9,858 bases of DNA from Chthoniobacterales bacterium (GTDB taxonomy: Bacteria > Verrucomicrobiota > Verrucomicrobiia > Chthoniobacterales > UBA10450): assembly GCA_013697365.1 (NCBI GenBank), contig JACCXA010000062.1:1-9858 (forward strand), written 5' to 3'. Made by a program: the position numbers and the translations under genes. Each line of letters opens with the position of its first letter. Position 1 is the stretch's first letter. Positions 1 to 6,226 of the stretch are shown in pieces. The notes below the pieces were generated by a model. It ran no database searches and had not been told where the DNA came from. It saw nothing but the letters and a program-made list of their open reading frames with translations.

Positions 1-2
1 AC

Positions 3-1010
3 GTGACCGATGAGCAGCCTGGCTACACGCGCAAAGCGAAAGGCGACGGGTTCGAATATTTCGACACCTCCGGGAAACTGATTGAAGACGAGTCGCGCGT
101 TCTCCGAATCAACCGCCTCGCCGTACCGCCCGCCTACAAGGACGTTTGGATTTGCCCCTCGCCCAACGGCCATCTCCAGGCCACAGGGCGCGATGCGCGC
201 GGCCGGAAGCAATACCGCTATCACGAGCGTTGGCGGGAAGCGCGCGACGAAACCAAGTATGGCCGGATGCTGCCTTTCGCCGCGGCCTTGCCAAAAATCC
301 GACGACGTATCGAAGCAGACCTCGGTTTGCCCGGTCTGCCTCGCAACAAGGTTCTGGCCACCGTGCTCTCGATCATGCAGCGCACTTTCATCCGCATCGG
401 CAACGAAGAATACGCGCGCGACAACAAATCGTTTGGACTCACGACCATGCGCAATCGGCACGTAGACGTGAAAGGGACAAAGCTGCGTTTCACCTTCAAA
501 GGGAAAAGCGGCGTGAGCCACGAGTTGGATGTGGACGATCGACGACTCGCCAGAATTGTGCGGAAGATGGAAGACCTGCCCGGGCAGGAAATTTTCGCCT
601 ACGTCGACGAAGAGGGCGCCGCGCGCGACGTGAAATCGCAGGACGTGAACGATTACCTGCGCGAAATCAGCGGTGACGATTTCACGGCCAAGGATTTTCG
701 AACCTGGGCGGGAACAGTGCTGGCCGCGGTGGCCTTGCACGCGCACGAACAAGCGGAAACGGAAGCCGCGGCGAAGAAAAACGTGAAGGCAGCAATCACC
801 GCGGTCTCAAAAATCCTTGGGAATACACCGGCGGTTTGCCGGAAGTGTTACGTCCATCCAGCAGTTCTGGAAGCATATATCACCGGCAGCCCAATCGAAG
901 GGTTGAAGCAAAGAACGGAGGGTCAAATCGAGGAGAAGCTGAACTATCTGCGCTCTGAGGAAGCGGCCGTCATGAGCTTCCTCCAGGCGAAGCTGGCCGA
1001 CGGCGAATAA
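3..1010 (+). CDS. Type IB DNA topoisomerase (poxvirus-like bacterial family)
   Basis: Relaxes supercoiled DNA by cutting one strand through a 3'-phosphotyrosyl intermediate, without ATP. The 335-residue length fits the compact bacterial poxvirus-like enzymes. The catalytic set is visible in order: R131 in RIGNEEY, K168 in FKGKSG, R233 in FRTWAGT, N274 in LGNTPA, and the nucleophile Y283 in KCYVHP. The spacing matches, with a constant offset of six, the residues I recall for the Deinococcus radiodurans enzyme (R137, K174, R239, N280, Y289). The N-terminal part (about 1-90, with RINRLAVPPAYKDVWI) is the DNA-clamping domain typical of the family. The start used is GTG at 3, which sits at the window edge, so the true start could lie further upstream. 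It converges on the mla operon with only 47 bases between the stop codons. Family assignment is very secure; the physiological role is usually accessory in bacteria. Confidence 0.95.
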   Translation: MTDEQPGYTRKAKGDGFEYFDTSGKLIEDESRVLRINRLAVPPAYKDVWICPSPNGHLQATGRDARGRKQYRYHERWREARDETKYGRMLPFAAALPKIRRRIEADLGLPGLPRNKVLATVLSIMQRTFIRIGNEEYARDNKSFGLTTMRNRHVDVKGTKLRFTFKGKSGVSHELDVDDRRLARIVRKMEDLPGQEIFAYVDEEGAARDVKSQDVNDYLREISGDDFTAKDFRTWAGTVLAAVALHAHEQAETEAAAKKNVKAAITAVSKILGNTPAVCRKCYVHPAVLEAYITGSPIEGLKQRTEGQIEEKLNYLRSEEAAVMSFLQAKLADGE

Positions 1011-1057
1011 TCTCTCCGATTGCCTGGACCGCCCGCTGGTTGTCCACCTGCTCTTGT

Positions 1058-2119
1058 TTACTCGCCGGTGTAGATTACGTCGCGGCGCCGCCGGGGCGTG
1101 GGCGAAGGCGGGGGCCGCTGCGCGTTGGTCGATTTGCGGACCGTGATCGTGTCGCTGGCTTTTGGTACTGCCTCCTGCGGATACTTCTTCGTGCTCGGCC
1201 AAATCAGACGCCATGGCTGCGTTTTCACGGTTTGAGTCAATTCCTTCACATTGGCGCCGGTCTCCTTCAGATCAGGGGCAAGGTTGTTCATCACTGATTT
1301 CAGCGTCTCGGAGGATTTGCGGAAATTCGCCAGCGTAATCGGAATGTTGTCGTTGCTAGAAATGTCGGTGCTTATCTTGTTCAGATTGGCACTGATCGTT
1401 TCCACGTTCTTCAAGGCCAGCTGCAACGGGCTATCCGCCGCCGTCATGTTCGTCAGGTTTTCGGCAAAGGTCCGCATCTGCGCGAGCGCCATGTTGAGCT
1501 GGGATTGCTCGTCCGTGATCTTCGCCAGATTTTGCGCTGTGGTTTGCAGCTCCTTCAAGGTTTTCTGCGCTTCCAGTGCGACCGGCTGAACGACGTCGAG
1601 CATCTTGGCGATTGACTCGCCGAAGTCGGGCACACGCTCACCAGCGAAGGTCTGTCCATCCTCCGCCAGGCCCGAAGCTTTATTGCCTTGGGTGAAGTCG
1701 ATCGCTGTTTCGCCCAGCAGCCCGAGGGAGATCAGGCGAGCACGCGCATCTTTGTAGACCGTGCCATTCTTTTCGACCCGCACGTCGATGCGCGCTTCGT
1801 ACTTCGGCTTTGTCGCGGAAGGCGTCGGGGTTGGGTCCGCGGCCAACGATGGGCGGACCGCCGCCGCAGCCTCATCCGCACGCTGCGCCTCATCTGCATC
1901 CACCGGCGAGTGCAGGCTCTCGACCTGCCCGATCTTCCGACCAGCGAGCAACACCGGGGCGCCAAGTTTGATCCCGGCCGCGTTATCGAGATAGATGCGG
2001 TACGTGACCAGCGGCTTGAAGAGCCCGGGCGCGCCCAGCAGGATAAGTATTGCGGTCAAAACCGCGACTGTCGCCAGGACGAGTAGCCCGGTCAGAATTT
2101 CATTTCGTCGCAATTGCAT
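1058..2119 (-). CDS. mlaD: MlaD/MCE-family substrate-binding protein of lipid ABC transporter
   Basis: Periplasmic lipid-binding subunit of an MCE transporter, anchored in the inner membrane. It is 353 residues. Residues 8-30 form one hydrophobic anchor. The MCE domain begins near 38 (YRIYLDNAAGIKLGAPV, GRKIGQVESL) and resumes at 109-160 (ARIDVRV, ISLGLLGETAIDF, AGERVPDF). Between the two halves, residues 70-106 are an Ala/Asp/Pro-rich stretch not expected in a compact MCE domain. Residues 168-300 are predicted long amphipathic helix rich in Leu, Asn and Thr. They are followed by QPWRLIW, a motif I recall near the end of the helical part in many long MCE proteins, and by a Pro/Arg-rich tail. 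It is the last gene of the mlaE-mlaF-mlaD operon, and its ATG start lies 20 bases inside the mlaF end, suggesting coupled translation. Substrate is inferred to be phospholipid; sterol or other lipids are possible. Confidence 0.9.
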   Translation of the reverse strand: MQLRRNEILTGLLVLATVAVLTAILILLGAPGLFKPLVTYRIYLDNAAGIKLGAPVLLAGRKIGQVESLHSPVDADEAQRADEAAAAVRPSLAADPTPTPSATKPKYEARIDVRVEKNGTVYKDARARLISLGLLGETAIDFTQGNKASGLAEDGQTFAGERVPDFGESIAKMLDVVQPVALEAQKTLKELQTTAQNLAKITDEQSQLNMALAQMRTFAENLTNMTAADSPLQLALKNVETISANLNKISTDISSNDNIPITLANFRKSSETLKSVMNNLAPDLKETGANVKELTQTVKTQPWRLIWPSTKKYPQEAVPKASDTITVRKSTNAQRPPPSPTPRRRRDVIYTGE

Positions 2120-2891
2120 CCTGGCTTCCTTCTAAAATTGGCCCCTCAGTACTGCCGCTGAGGAATTGTGCGACTACCGGGTGTTTTGATTTCCTAAATT
2201 CTTCCGTCGGCGCCATCTCGAGGATCTTTCCCTGGTAAAGCATGGCCATTTTCGTCCCTATGCGGAAGGCGCTCTCCATTTCGTGCGTAACAATAACCGA
2301 AGTCACTTTTGAGTTTTCCGTCAGGCCTATGATCAACTCATCGATCACTGAGCTGATGACGGGATCAAGGCCGGCGGACGGCTCGTCAAAAAGAATCAGT
2401 TCCGGGTCCATGACGAGAGCCCGCGCGAGGCTGACCCGCTTGCGCATACCACCGCTCAGCTCGGAAGGCATCTGGTTTTTCACGTCGCGCATTCCGACCA
2501 TTTCGAGTTTCTCGTCCACAACCTTGTCGATCTCCGCGGACGTTTTCCGGGTCAACTCTTCCAGGGGCAACGCGATGTTGTCGCGCACGTTGCGCGAGCT
2601 GAGGAGAGCCGAGTACTGGTAGACCATCCCAATTTGGGTTCGGATCTTCTGCAGCTTTCGGCGCGGCAGCCGCGAGACCTCGAATTGCTTGAAGAACACC
2701 GATCCTTCCGTCGGCGGCAGGATGCCGAGGATAAGTCGCAGGATCGTGCTCTTGCCACTGCCGCTTTGCCCTAGAATGACAAGGCGATCGAGCGGCTCGA
2801 CTTCAAGCGAGACGCCGCTTAGGACGGTCTTGGTATCGAACTTGAGTTCGATGTCGCGCAATTCCACGACCGCAGGGGAAGGCGCGCTCAC
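2100..2891 (-). CDS. mlaF: MlaF-type ABC transporter ATPase
   Basis: Cytoplasmic ATPase that powers the MCE/Mla lipid transporter. It is 263 residues, the usual size. Walker A is GQSGSGKST at 41-49, the Q-loop glutamine is Q92, the signature is LSGGM at 145-149, Walker B is LILFDE at 165-170 with D-loop SAGLD, and the switch histidine is H203. The C-terminal tail (KHPVVAQFLSGSTEGP, about 237-252) has the form seen in MlaF rather than in importers for amino acids. The start is GTG at 2891; this GTG overlaps the mlaE stop as GTGA, a 4-base overlap, and the reading begins well before the first beta strand. Its stop overlaps the start of mlaD by 20 bases. All nucleotide-binding motifs are intact, so it should be active. 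Confidence 0.95.
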   Translation of the reverse strand: MSAPSPAVVELRDIELKFDTKTVLSGVSLEVEPLDRLVILGQSGSGKSTILRLILGILPPTEGSVFFKQFEVSRLPRRKLQKIRTQIGMVYQYSALLSSRNVRDNIALPLEELTRKTSAEIDKVVDEKLEMVGMRDVKNQMPSELSGGMRKRVSLARALVMDPELILFDEPSAGLDPVISSVIDELIIGLTENSKVTSVIVTHEMESAFRIGTKMAMLYQGKILEMAPTEEFRKSKHPVVAQFLSGSTEGPILEGSQDAIATK

Positions 2892-3742
2892 GGGAAGAAG
2901 ATGACGTAGATGACGTTAAAGATCGTGTCGAAGGCGATAACGGCTGTGATCGCGGTCACCACACTGGAGGTCGTCGACGCTCCTACGCCCGAAGCCCCGC
3001 CTTTCACATTCAAGCCGCGGTAGCAAGCGATGCCGCCGATCAAAAGCCCGAAGAGAAAGCTCTTCATGATGCCGGTAATGATGTCGCGGATCAGCAGGCT
3101 GCTCAGAACGAGGTCGTTAAAATAGACGAAAGCGATATTGAAGTAAGCGTTCGAAATCAAGGCGGTAGCTGCGATCGCAGCCACGCTCGAGATGATTGAA
3201 AGGCAGGGCATGAGCGAGAACAACGCCAGCAAGCGAGGCGCTACGAGGAAGCGCAATGGGCTGATTCCCATGGCTTCGATTGCTTCCACTTCCTCGGAAA
3301 CTTGCATCGTCCCAAGCTCTGCCGTGAAGGCCGCCCCGATGCGCGCAGCGAGCATGATCCCGGTGAGAAGGGGACCGAGTTCGCGTGTGAAGGCGATGGC
3401 CACAAGCCCCGGCACGAGCCGCTCCGTGCCAAAGCGCTCGAGCTGATACCCCGTCAAGAGCGCCATCGTGAGTCCGAGAAAAAACGAAACCATCGCGACG
3501 AGGGGGACGGAACCGACTCCGGCGCGCTCCGTGTGACGAAAGAAGCTTGAAGCGCGAAACGGGGCTCGACCGCGCCGCATATTATCCATCGTCTCGGCGA
3601 AGGTGTTCACGAGGAACCAGAACATGCTCCCGATTTCATACAGAAATCCGCGCCCAAGTTGTCCCACGCTCTGCACCACCACGACCGGATTGGTTTCGAT
3701 GGTATTGTCGGAATCTGCGTTGGTGTTTGGCGGCTGGGCCAT
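2888..3742 (-). CDS. mlaE: MlaE-type ABC transporter permease
   Basis: Inner-membrane permease of the MCE lipid transporter; it pairs with the downstream ATPase and MCE protein. From the ATG at 3742 it has 284 residues. The family hallmark RELGPLLTGIMLAARIGAAF followed by TAELGTMQVSEEVEAIEAMG (about 120-159) is complete; this is the loop that contacts the ATPase. Hydrophobic segments lie at about 80-97, 110-135, 168-198, 208-224, 230-241 and 260-282. The first 20 residues are polar and Asn/Thr-rich. An in-frame TTG at 3796 would add 18 residues with a Ser/Pro-rich sequence; the purine-rich AGAAGAGA just before that TTG could be a weak ribosome site, whereas none is seen before the ATG. I prefer the ATG because other genes here also lack clear ribosome sites, but the start is uncertain. 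It is the first gene of the operon. No mlaA, mlaB or mlaC homologue is present in the window. Confidence 0.92.
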   Translation of the reverse strand: MAQPPNTNADSDNTIETNPVVVVQSVGQLGRGFLYEIGSMFWFLVNTFAETMDNMRRGRAPFRASSFFRHTERAGVGSVPLVAMVSFFLGLTMALLTGYQLERFGTERLVPGLVAIAFTRELGPLLTGIMLAARIGAAFTAELGTMQVSEEVEAIEAMGISPLRFLVAPRLLALFSLMPCLSIISSVAAIAATALISNAYFNIAFVYFNDLVLSSLLIRDIITGIMKSFLFGLLIGGIACYRGLNVKGGASGVGASTTSSVVTAITAVIAFDTIFNVIYVIFFP

Positions 3743-3883
3743 GTTCAGGGGAAGGTGCCCCAGTTGAGTGGGAGGGGAAGGGGAATTTGACCGCAACGAT
3801 CTCTTCTGACTGAAGCGGCGCCAGGCCTCAGTTGTAAATAACGGCCGACGCGTTACGTCTCACACTTTCCCACCGCTCTGTTG
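3743..3883. promoter_or_regulatory. Divergent intergenic region between mlaE and the glycosyltransferase
   Basis: This 141-base region must hold the promoters for the minus-strand mla operon and the plus-strand glycosyltransferase. Its left end is coding if mlaE starts at the TTG at 3796. An AT-rich island (TTGTAAATAACG, around 3833-3844) in otherwise G+C-rich DNA is the only plausible -10 area, usable on either strand. I cannot assign -35/-10 pairs or an operator with confidence. Confidence 0.35.
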
Positions 3884-4597
3884 ATGCTTCCTGGATTTTC
3901 ACTCGTCGTTCCGGCGTACAACGAAGCTGATCGCATCGGACGGACGTTGACCGAAGCGATCGAGTATCTCACGACGAACAGCATCGAAAGCGAGGTCATC
4001 GTGGTCGACGACGGCTCGACTGACAACACGGCAGCGGTCGCGCGCGACGTCTTCACCCGAGCCGGCAAGATCGAGGCGCGCCTTATGGAGCGTTCGCCCA
4101 ACGGCGGCAAAGGCGCGGCCGTGCGTGCCGGCTTGCTCGCAGCGACGCGACCGATCGGGCTGTTCTCAGACGCCGATCTTTCCACGCCCATCGAAGAAGC
4201 GCGCAAGCTTCTCGAGCCCATCGTCGCCGGAGAGCTGGATGTGGCCTTCGGCTCACGCGCGCTGGATCGAAAGCTTATCGGGAACCGCCAGCCCTGGCGG
4301 CGTGAACAAGCGGGCCGACTTTTCAACTTACTAGTGCGCGCTTCCACCCGATTGCCGTTTTGGGATACGCAATGCGGTTTCAAAGCCTTCCGTCTTGATG
4401 TTTTTCGGCCAGTCCTCCTCTCCGCCGAGAGTGACGGATTTGGCTTCGACGTAGAACTGCTTTATCTCGCCGGAAAGGCTGGCTTGCGGATGCGCGAGAT
4501 CCCCGTGCGCTGGAACCATTTCGATGGCAGCAAAGTGCATTTCTTTCGCGACAGCTTGCGCATGCTGCGGGAAGTCGCCGCCTTGCGCCTGGGATAG
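3884..4597 (+). CDS. Family 2 glycosyltransferase, dolichyl/polyprenyl-phosphate hexose synthase type
   Basis: A GT-A fold glycosyltransferase that probably moves a hexose from a nucleotide sugar to polyprenyl phosphate on the cytoplasmic face of the membrane. It has 237 residues. The nucleotide-sugar site is visible as SLVVPAYNEADRI (6-18), VIVVDDGSTDNT (38-49), NGGKGAAVRAG (73-83), and the metal-binding DAD at 96-98 in LFSDADLSTP. FWDTQCGFKAFR (159-170) and the following GFGFDVELLYLA (186-197) are the acceptor-side motifs shared with ALG5-like and DPM1-like enzymes. There is no C-terminal membrane segment, so it is the short soluble or peripheral form. ATG at 3884 is chosen; a TTG codon directly before it is in frame. 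No clear ribosome site precedes it. It stands alone, divergent from mla and convergent with carA, so the neighbours do not identify the sugar or the final glycan. Confidence 0.9.
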   Translation: MLPGFSLVVPAYNEADRIGRTLTEAIEYLTTNSIESEVIVVDDGSTDNTAAVARDVFTRAGKIEARLMERSPNGGKGAAVRAGLLAATRPIGLFSDADLSTPIEEARKLLEPIVAGELDVAFGSRALDRKLIGNRQPWRREQAGRLFNLLVRASTRLPFWDTQCGFKAFRLDVFRPVLLSAESDGFGFDVELLYLAGKAGLRMREIPVRWNHFDGSKVHFFRDSLRMLREVAALRLG

Positions 4598-4625
4598 ATC
4601 TTGCCGGCGTCGCCAAACACTGCGC

Positions 4626-4652
4626 GCGGAGCGACAAACTCCGCTTACTTTT
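4626..4652 (+). terminator. Short hairpin between convergent glycosyltransferase and carA, possible terminator
   Basis: GCGGAG at 4626-4631 pairs with CTCCGC at 4639-4644 around a 7-base loop. On the plus strand it is followed by TTACTTTT, a weak U-tract, 28 bases after the glycosyltransferase stop. The hairpin also sits directly behind the carA stop on the other strand, but that side has no T-run. The six-pair stem is short, so termination is plausible rather than certain. Confidence 0.5.
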
Positions 4653-5793
4653 GGCCGTCGATCAACTCCGCAAACTGCGAAAAAAAATAGCTCGCGTCAT
4701 GCGGCCCCGGCGCCGCTTCCGGATGATACTGCACGCTGAAGACCGGTAGCTCCCGATGCTTCATGCCCTCCACCGTGCCGTCGTTGAGATTCACGTGTGT
4801 GACTTCCACCTCTTTCGGCAGGGAGTCGGCATCGACCGCGAAGCCGTGATTCTGCGAGGTGATCGCAACTTTACCTGTCCGCAAATCCTGCACGGGCTGG
4901 TTCCCGCCCCGGTGGCCAAACTTTAATTTAAATGTCCGGCCACCGAACGCGTAACCCAGCACCTGGTGCCCGAGACAAATGCCAAAGATCGGCGTTTTGC
5001 CGATGAGGCCGCGAATCGCTTCGTGCGCGTAGCCGAGCGCGGCTGGATCGCCCGGGCCGTTCGATAAGAAAACGCCGTCCGGCTTCCGCGTTAAGACTTC
5101 TTCGGCCGTGGTATCCGAAGGCACGACCGTCACCCCGAAGCCGGCCTGCCGCAGTCGGCGCAGGATATTCTCCTTGATGCCGTAGTCGTAAGCCACAATC
5201 TGATGGCGCACCGGAGGCAAGGCCCGCTGTCGCACTTCGTCGGCATTGCCGTGCGCAACCGACCAAAGCGAGCTCCTGCTGCCTTCCGGGTCCCACTCGT
5301 ATGACGACGATGCCGTTACCTCTTTCACGTAATCCATCCCAATGACACCTTCGCCACGGACTGCTTCCGCGACGGCTTCGGCTTCTGAGAGCGTTTCTGT
5401 CGTGAGACAAGCCTTCATCGCGCCGCGCTCACGCAGATGCCTCGTCAGGGCCCGCGTGTCGATGCCTTGTGCACCCGGGATGTTCCAGTGGCGGAGATAA
5501 TCCCCCAGCGACCGCTCCGAGCGCCAACTGCTCGGAAGTTCGCTTAATTCTTCGATGACAAAGCCGCGCACGTGGGGCTCGCGGCTTTCCTGGTCGGACT
5601 CGTTGGTGCCGTAGTTACCGATGTGCGGGTAGGTCATGGCGACGACCTGGCCCCGGTAAGATGGATCGGTCAGAACCTCCTGATAGCCGGTCATGGAGGT
5701 ATTGAAGCAGATCTCGCCAACTCGAGTGCCGGGAGCGCCGAAGGATTCGCCTTCGAATGTTCTGCCGTCTTCCAGGGCGAGGAGCGCTTTCAT
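4645..5793 (-). CDS. carA: Carbamoyl-phosphate synthase small (glutaminase) subunit
   Basis: Hydrolyses glutamine and passes ammonia to the large subunit CarB, for carbamoyl phosphate used in pyrimidine and arginine synthesis; cytoplasmic. From ATG at 5793 it has 382 residues, the usual CarA size. The N-terminal domain opens with ALLALEDGRTFEGESFGA and contains NTSMTGYQEVLTDPSY (31-46) and PHIGNYG (56-62). The C-terminal class I amidotransferase domain carries the nucleophile C273 in GICLGHQ and the partners H357 and E359 in YHPEA. LSNGPGDP (243-250) and GGNQPV (296-301) are also intact. The frame stays open upstream to a TTG at 5934, but that 47-codon extension is a translation of the heptad repeat and part of a terminator hairpin, so I reject it. 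No clear ribosome site precedes the ATG. carB is not adjacent in this window. The gene should have its own promoter, since a terminator lies upstream. Confidence 0.96.
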   Translation of the reverse strand: MKALLALEDGRTFEGESFGAPGTRVGEICFNTSMTGYQEVLTDPSYRGQVVAMTYPHIGNYGTNESDQESREPHVRGFVIEELSELPSSWRSERSLGDYLRHWNIPGAQGIDTRALTRHLRERGAMKACLTTETLSEAEAVAEAVRGEGVIGMDYVKEVTASSSYEWDPEGSRSSLWSVAHGNADEVRQRALPPVRHQIVAYDYGIKENILRRLRQAGFGVTVVPSDTTAEEVLTRKPDGVFLSNGPGDPAALGYAHEAIRGLIGKTPIFGICLGHQVLGYAFGGRTFKLKFGHRGGNQPVQDLRTGKVAITSQNHGFAVDADSLPKEVEVTHVNLNDGTVEGMKHRELPVFSVQYHPEAAPGPHDASYFFSQFAELIDGQK

Positions 5794-5805
5794 TGATCGG
5801 GGCCG

Positions 5806-5896
5806 AACATCGAACATCGAACATCGAACGTCCAACACCGAAGCGCGGAATCGCTGCATTCCCATGTTCAGTGTTCGATGTTCGATGTTCGATGTT
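5806..5896. repeat. Heptad-periodic inverted repeat upstream of carA
   Basis: The left arm starts at 5806 with A and then heptads ACATCGA three times, ACGTCCA and ACACCGA, to about 5841. The right arm has the same unit on the other strand (TGTTCGA type), ending at 5896. Bases 5806-5829 are a perfect 24-base reverse complement of 5873-5896. The roughly 43-base centre holds a smaller stem, AGCG at 5842-5845 with CGCT at 5852-5855. The structure begins 12 bases upstream of the carA start and would form a long hairpin in a transcript. I recall this element type as frequent between genes in Verrucomicrobiota and relatives, where it is often mis-translated as peptides such as SNIEHRT or MFDVRCS. 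Its function is unknown to me. Confidence 0.9.
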
Positions 5897-5902
5897 TGCA
5901 GC

Positions 5903-5945
5903 TTTAAACAACAAAGCGCCCGGACTGATGCCAAGCCGGGCGCTT
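5903..5945 (-). terminator. Intrinsic terminator of the 6S RNA gene
   Basis: A perfect 10-base-pair stem (5936-5945 with 5914-5923, AAGCGCCCGG type) encloses a 12-base loop. On the minus strand it is followed by TGTTGTTT, a T-rich tail. It lies four bases beyond the 3' end of the 6S RNA stem, so it most likely ends that transcript. It should also separate the pheST/6S region from carA. Confidence 0.85.
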
Positions 5946-5949
5946 AAAG

Positions 5950-6137
5950 TTTTTTACCCCGCTGGTGCCGTTTAGGAGGATATCCCGTTCCCTTTCGGTA
6001 ACGGGCGGGTGACCATCGCAGGAGCGTCTGACTTCCAATTAAGGCATGCCATCTTCTCCACGCGACCAAGCCCCCTTAGCTAACTCAATATCGGTCCGGG
6101 AATCACACCTGTAATCTCGAACATCGCAGGGTAAAAG
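5950..6137 (-). ncRNA. ssrS: 6S RNA (SsrS), regulator of sigma-70 RNA polymerase
   Basis: 6S RNA mimics an open promoter and holds housekeeping RNA polymerase in slow growth. The predicted size of about 187 nt fits the family (E. coli 184 nt). The 5' end TTTTACCCTGC (6136 down to 6126) pairs over 11 bases, with one G-U, to GCGGGGTAAAA at the 3' end (5962 down to 5952), giving the closing stem. Next come blocks resembling the E. coli RNA: GCGATGTTCGAG (E. coli GAGAUGUUCGC), GGACCGATATTGAG (E. coli GAGCCGATATTTCA, around the product-RNA start), and GGCATGCC near the apical part (E. coli GAGCATGCTC). On the 3' side a GAAA-loop hairpin occupies 6005-5984, where E. coli has a comparable side hairpin. 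A strong terminator follows at once. It lies between pheT and carA. The ends are estimated from the stem; the sequence blocks were compared from memory. Confidence 0.92.
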
Positions 6138-6153
6138 TGTTCGAGAATTCTCG
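6116..6153 (-). promoter_or_regulatory. Symmetrical promoter/start region of the 6S RNA gene
   Basis: CTCGAACA at 6116-6123 and TGTTCGAG at 6138-6145 are perfect inverted arms separated by 14 bases, centred close to the predicted 6S 5' end. The outer arm overlaps a second perfect palindrome, CGAGAATTCTCG at 6142-6153. On the minus strand GAGAAT (6152-6147) matches four of six -10 consensus bases and is about 10 bases from the inferred start; no convincing -35 is seen. The inner arm belongs to the conserved 6S sequence, so part of the symmetry may be chance. Confidence 0.35.
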
Positions 6154-6226
6154 GTTGAGAGCTGAGCGAAAAGCACTGGTTTCCATCCCAACCCTCAACC
6201 AAAAACTCCCGACACGTATCAAAGAA

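Noticed and set aside
1011..1057. Terminator between the convergent topoisomerase and mlaD
   Set aside because: Only a 4-base complementarity (GGAC with GTCC) and no adequate T-run on either strand.
5806..5896. CRISPR-like array
   Set aside because: The unit is 7 bases with no spacers, and the two arms are inverted rather than direct copies.
5914..5955. A textbook plus-strand terminator: 10-bp stem followed closely by a run of six T on the plus strand
   Set aside because: No plus-strand gene lies upstream. The T-run is the complement of the 3' closing stem of the minus-strand 6S RNA, so the hairpin is assigned to the minus strand.
5615..5975. Several overlapping open frames in both strands rich in NIEHRTSN and MFDVRCS words
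   Set aside because: They are translations of the heptad repeat and of carA in other frames; a 7-base period keeps many frames open without coding.
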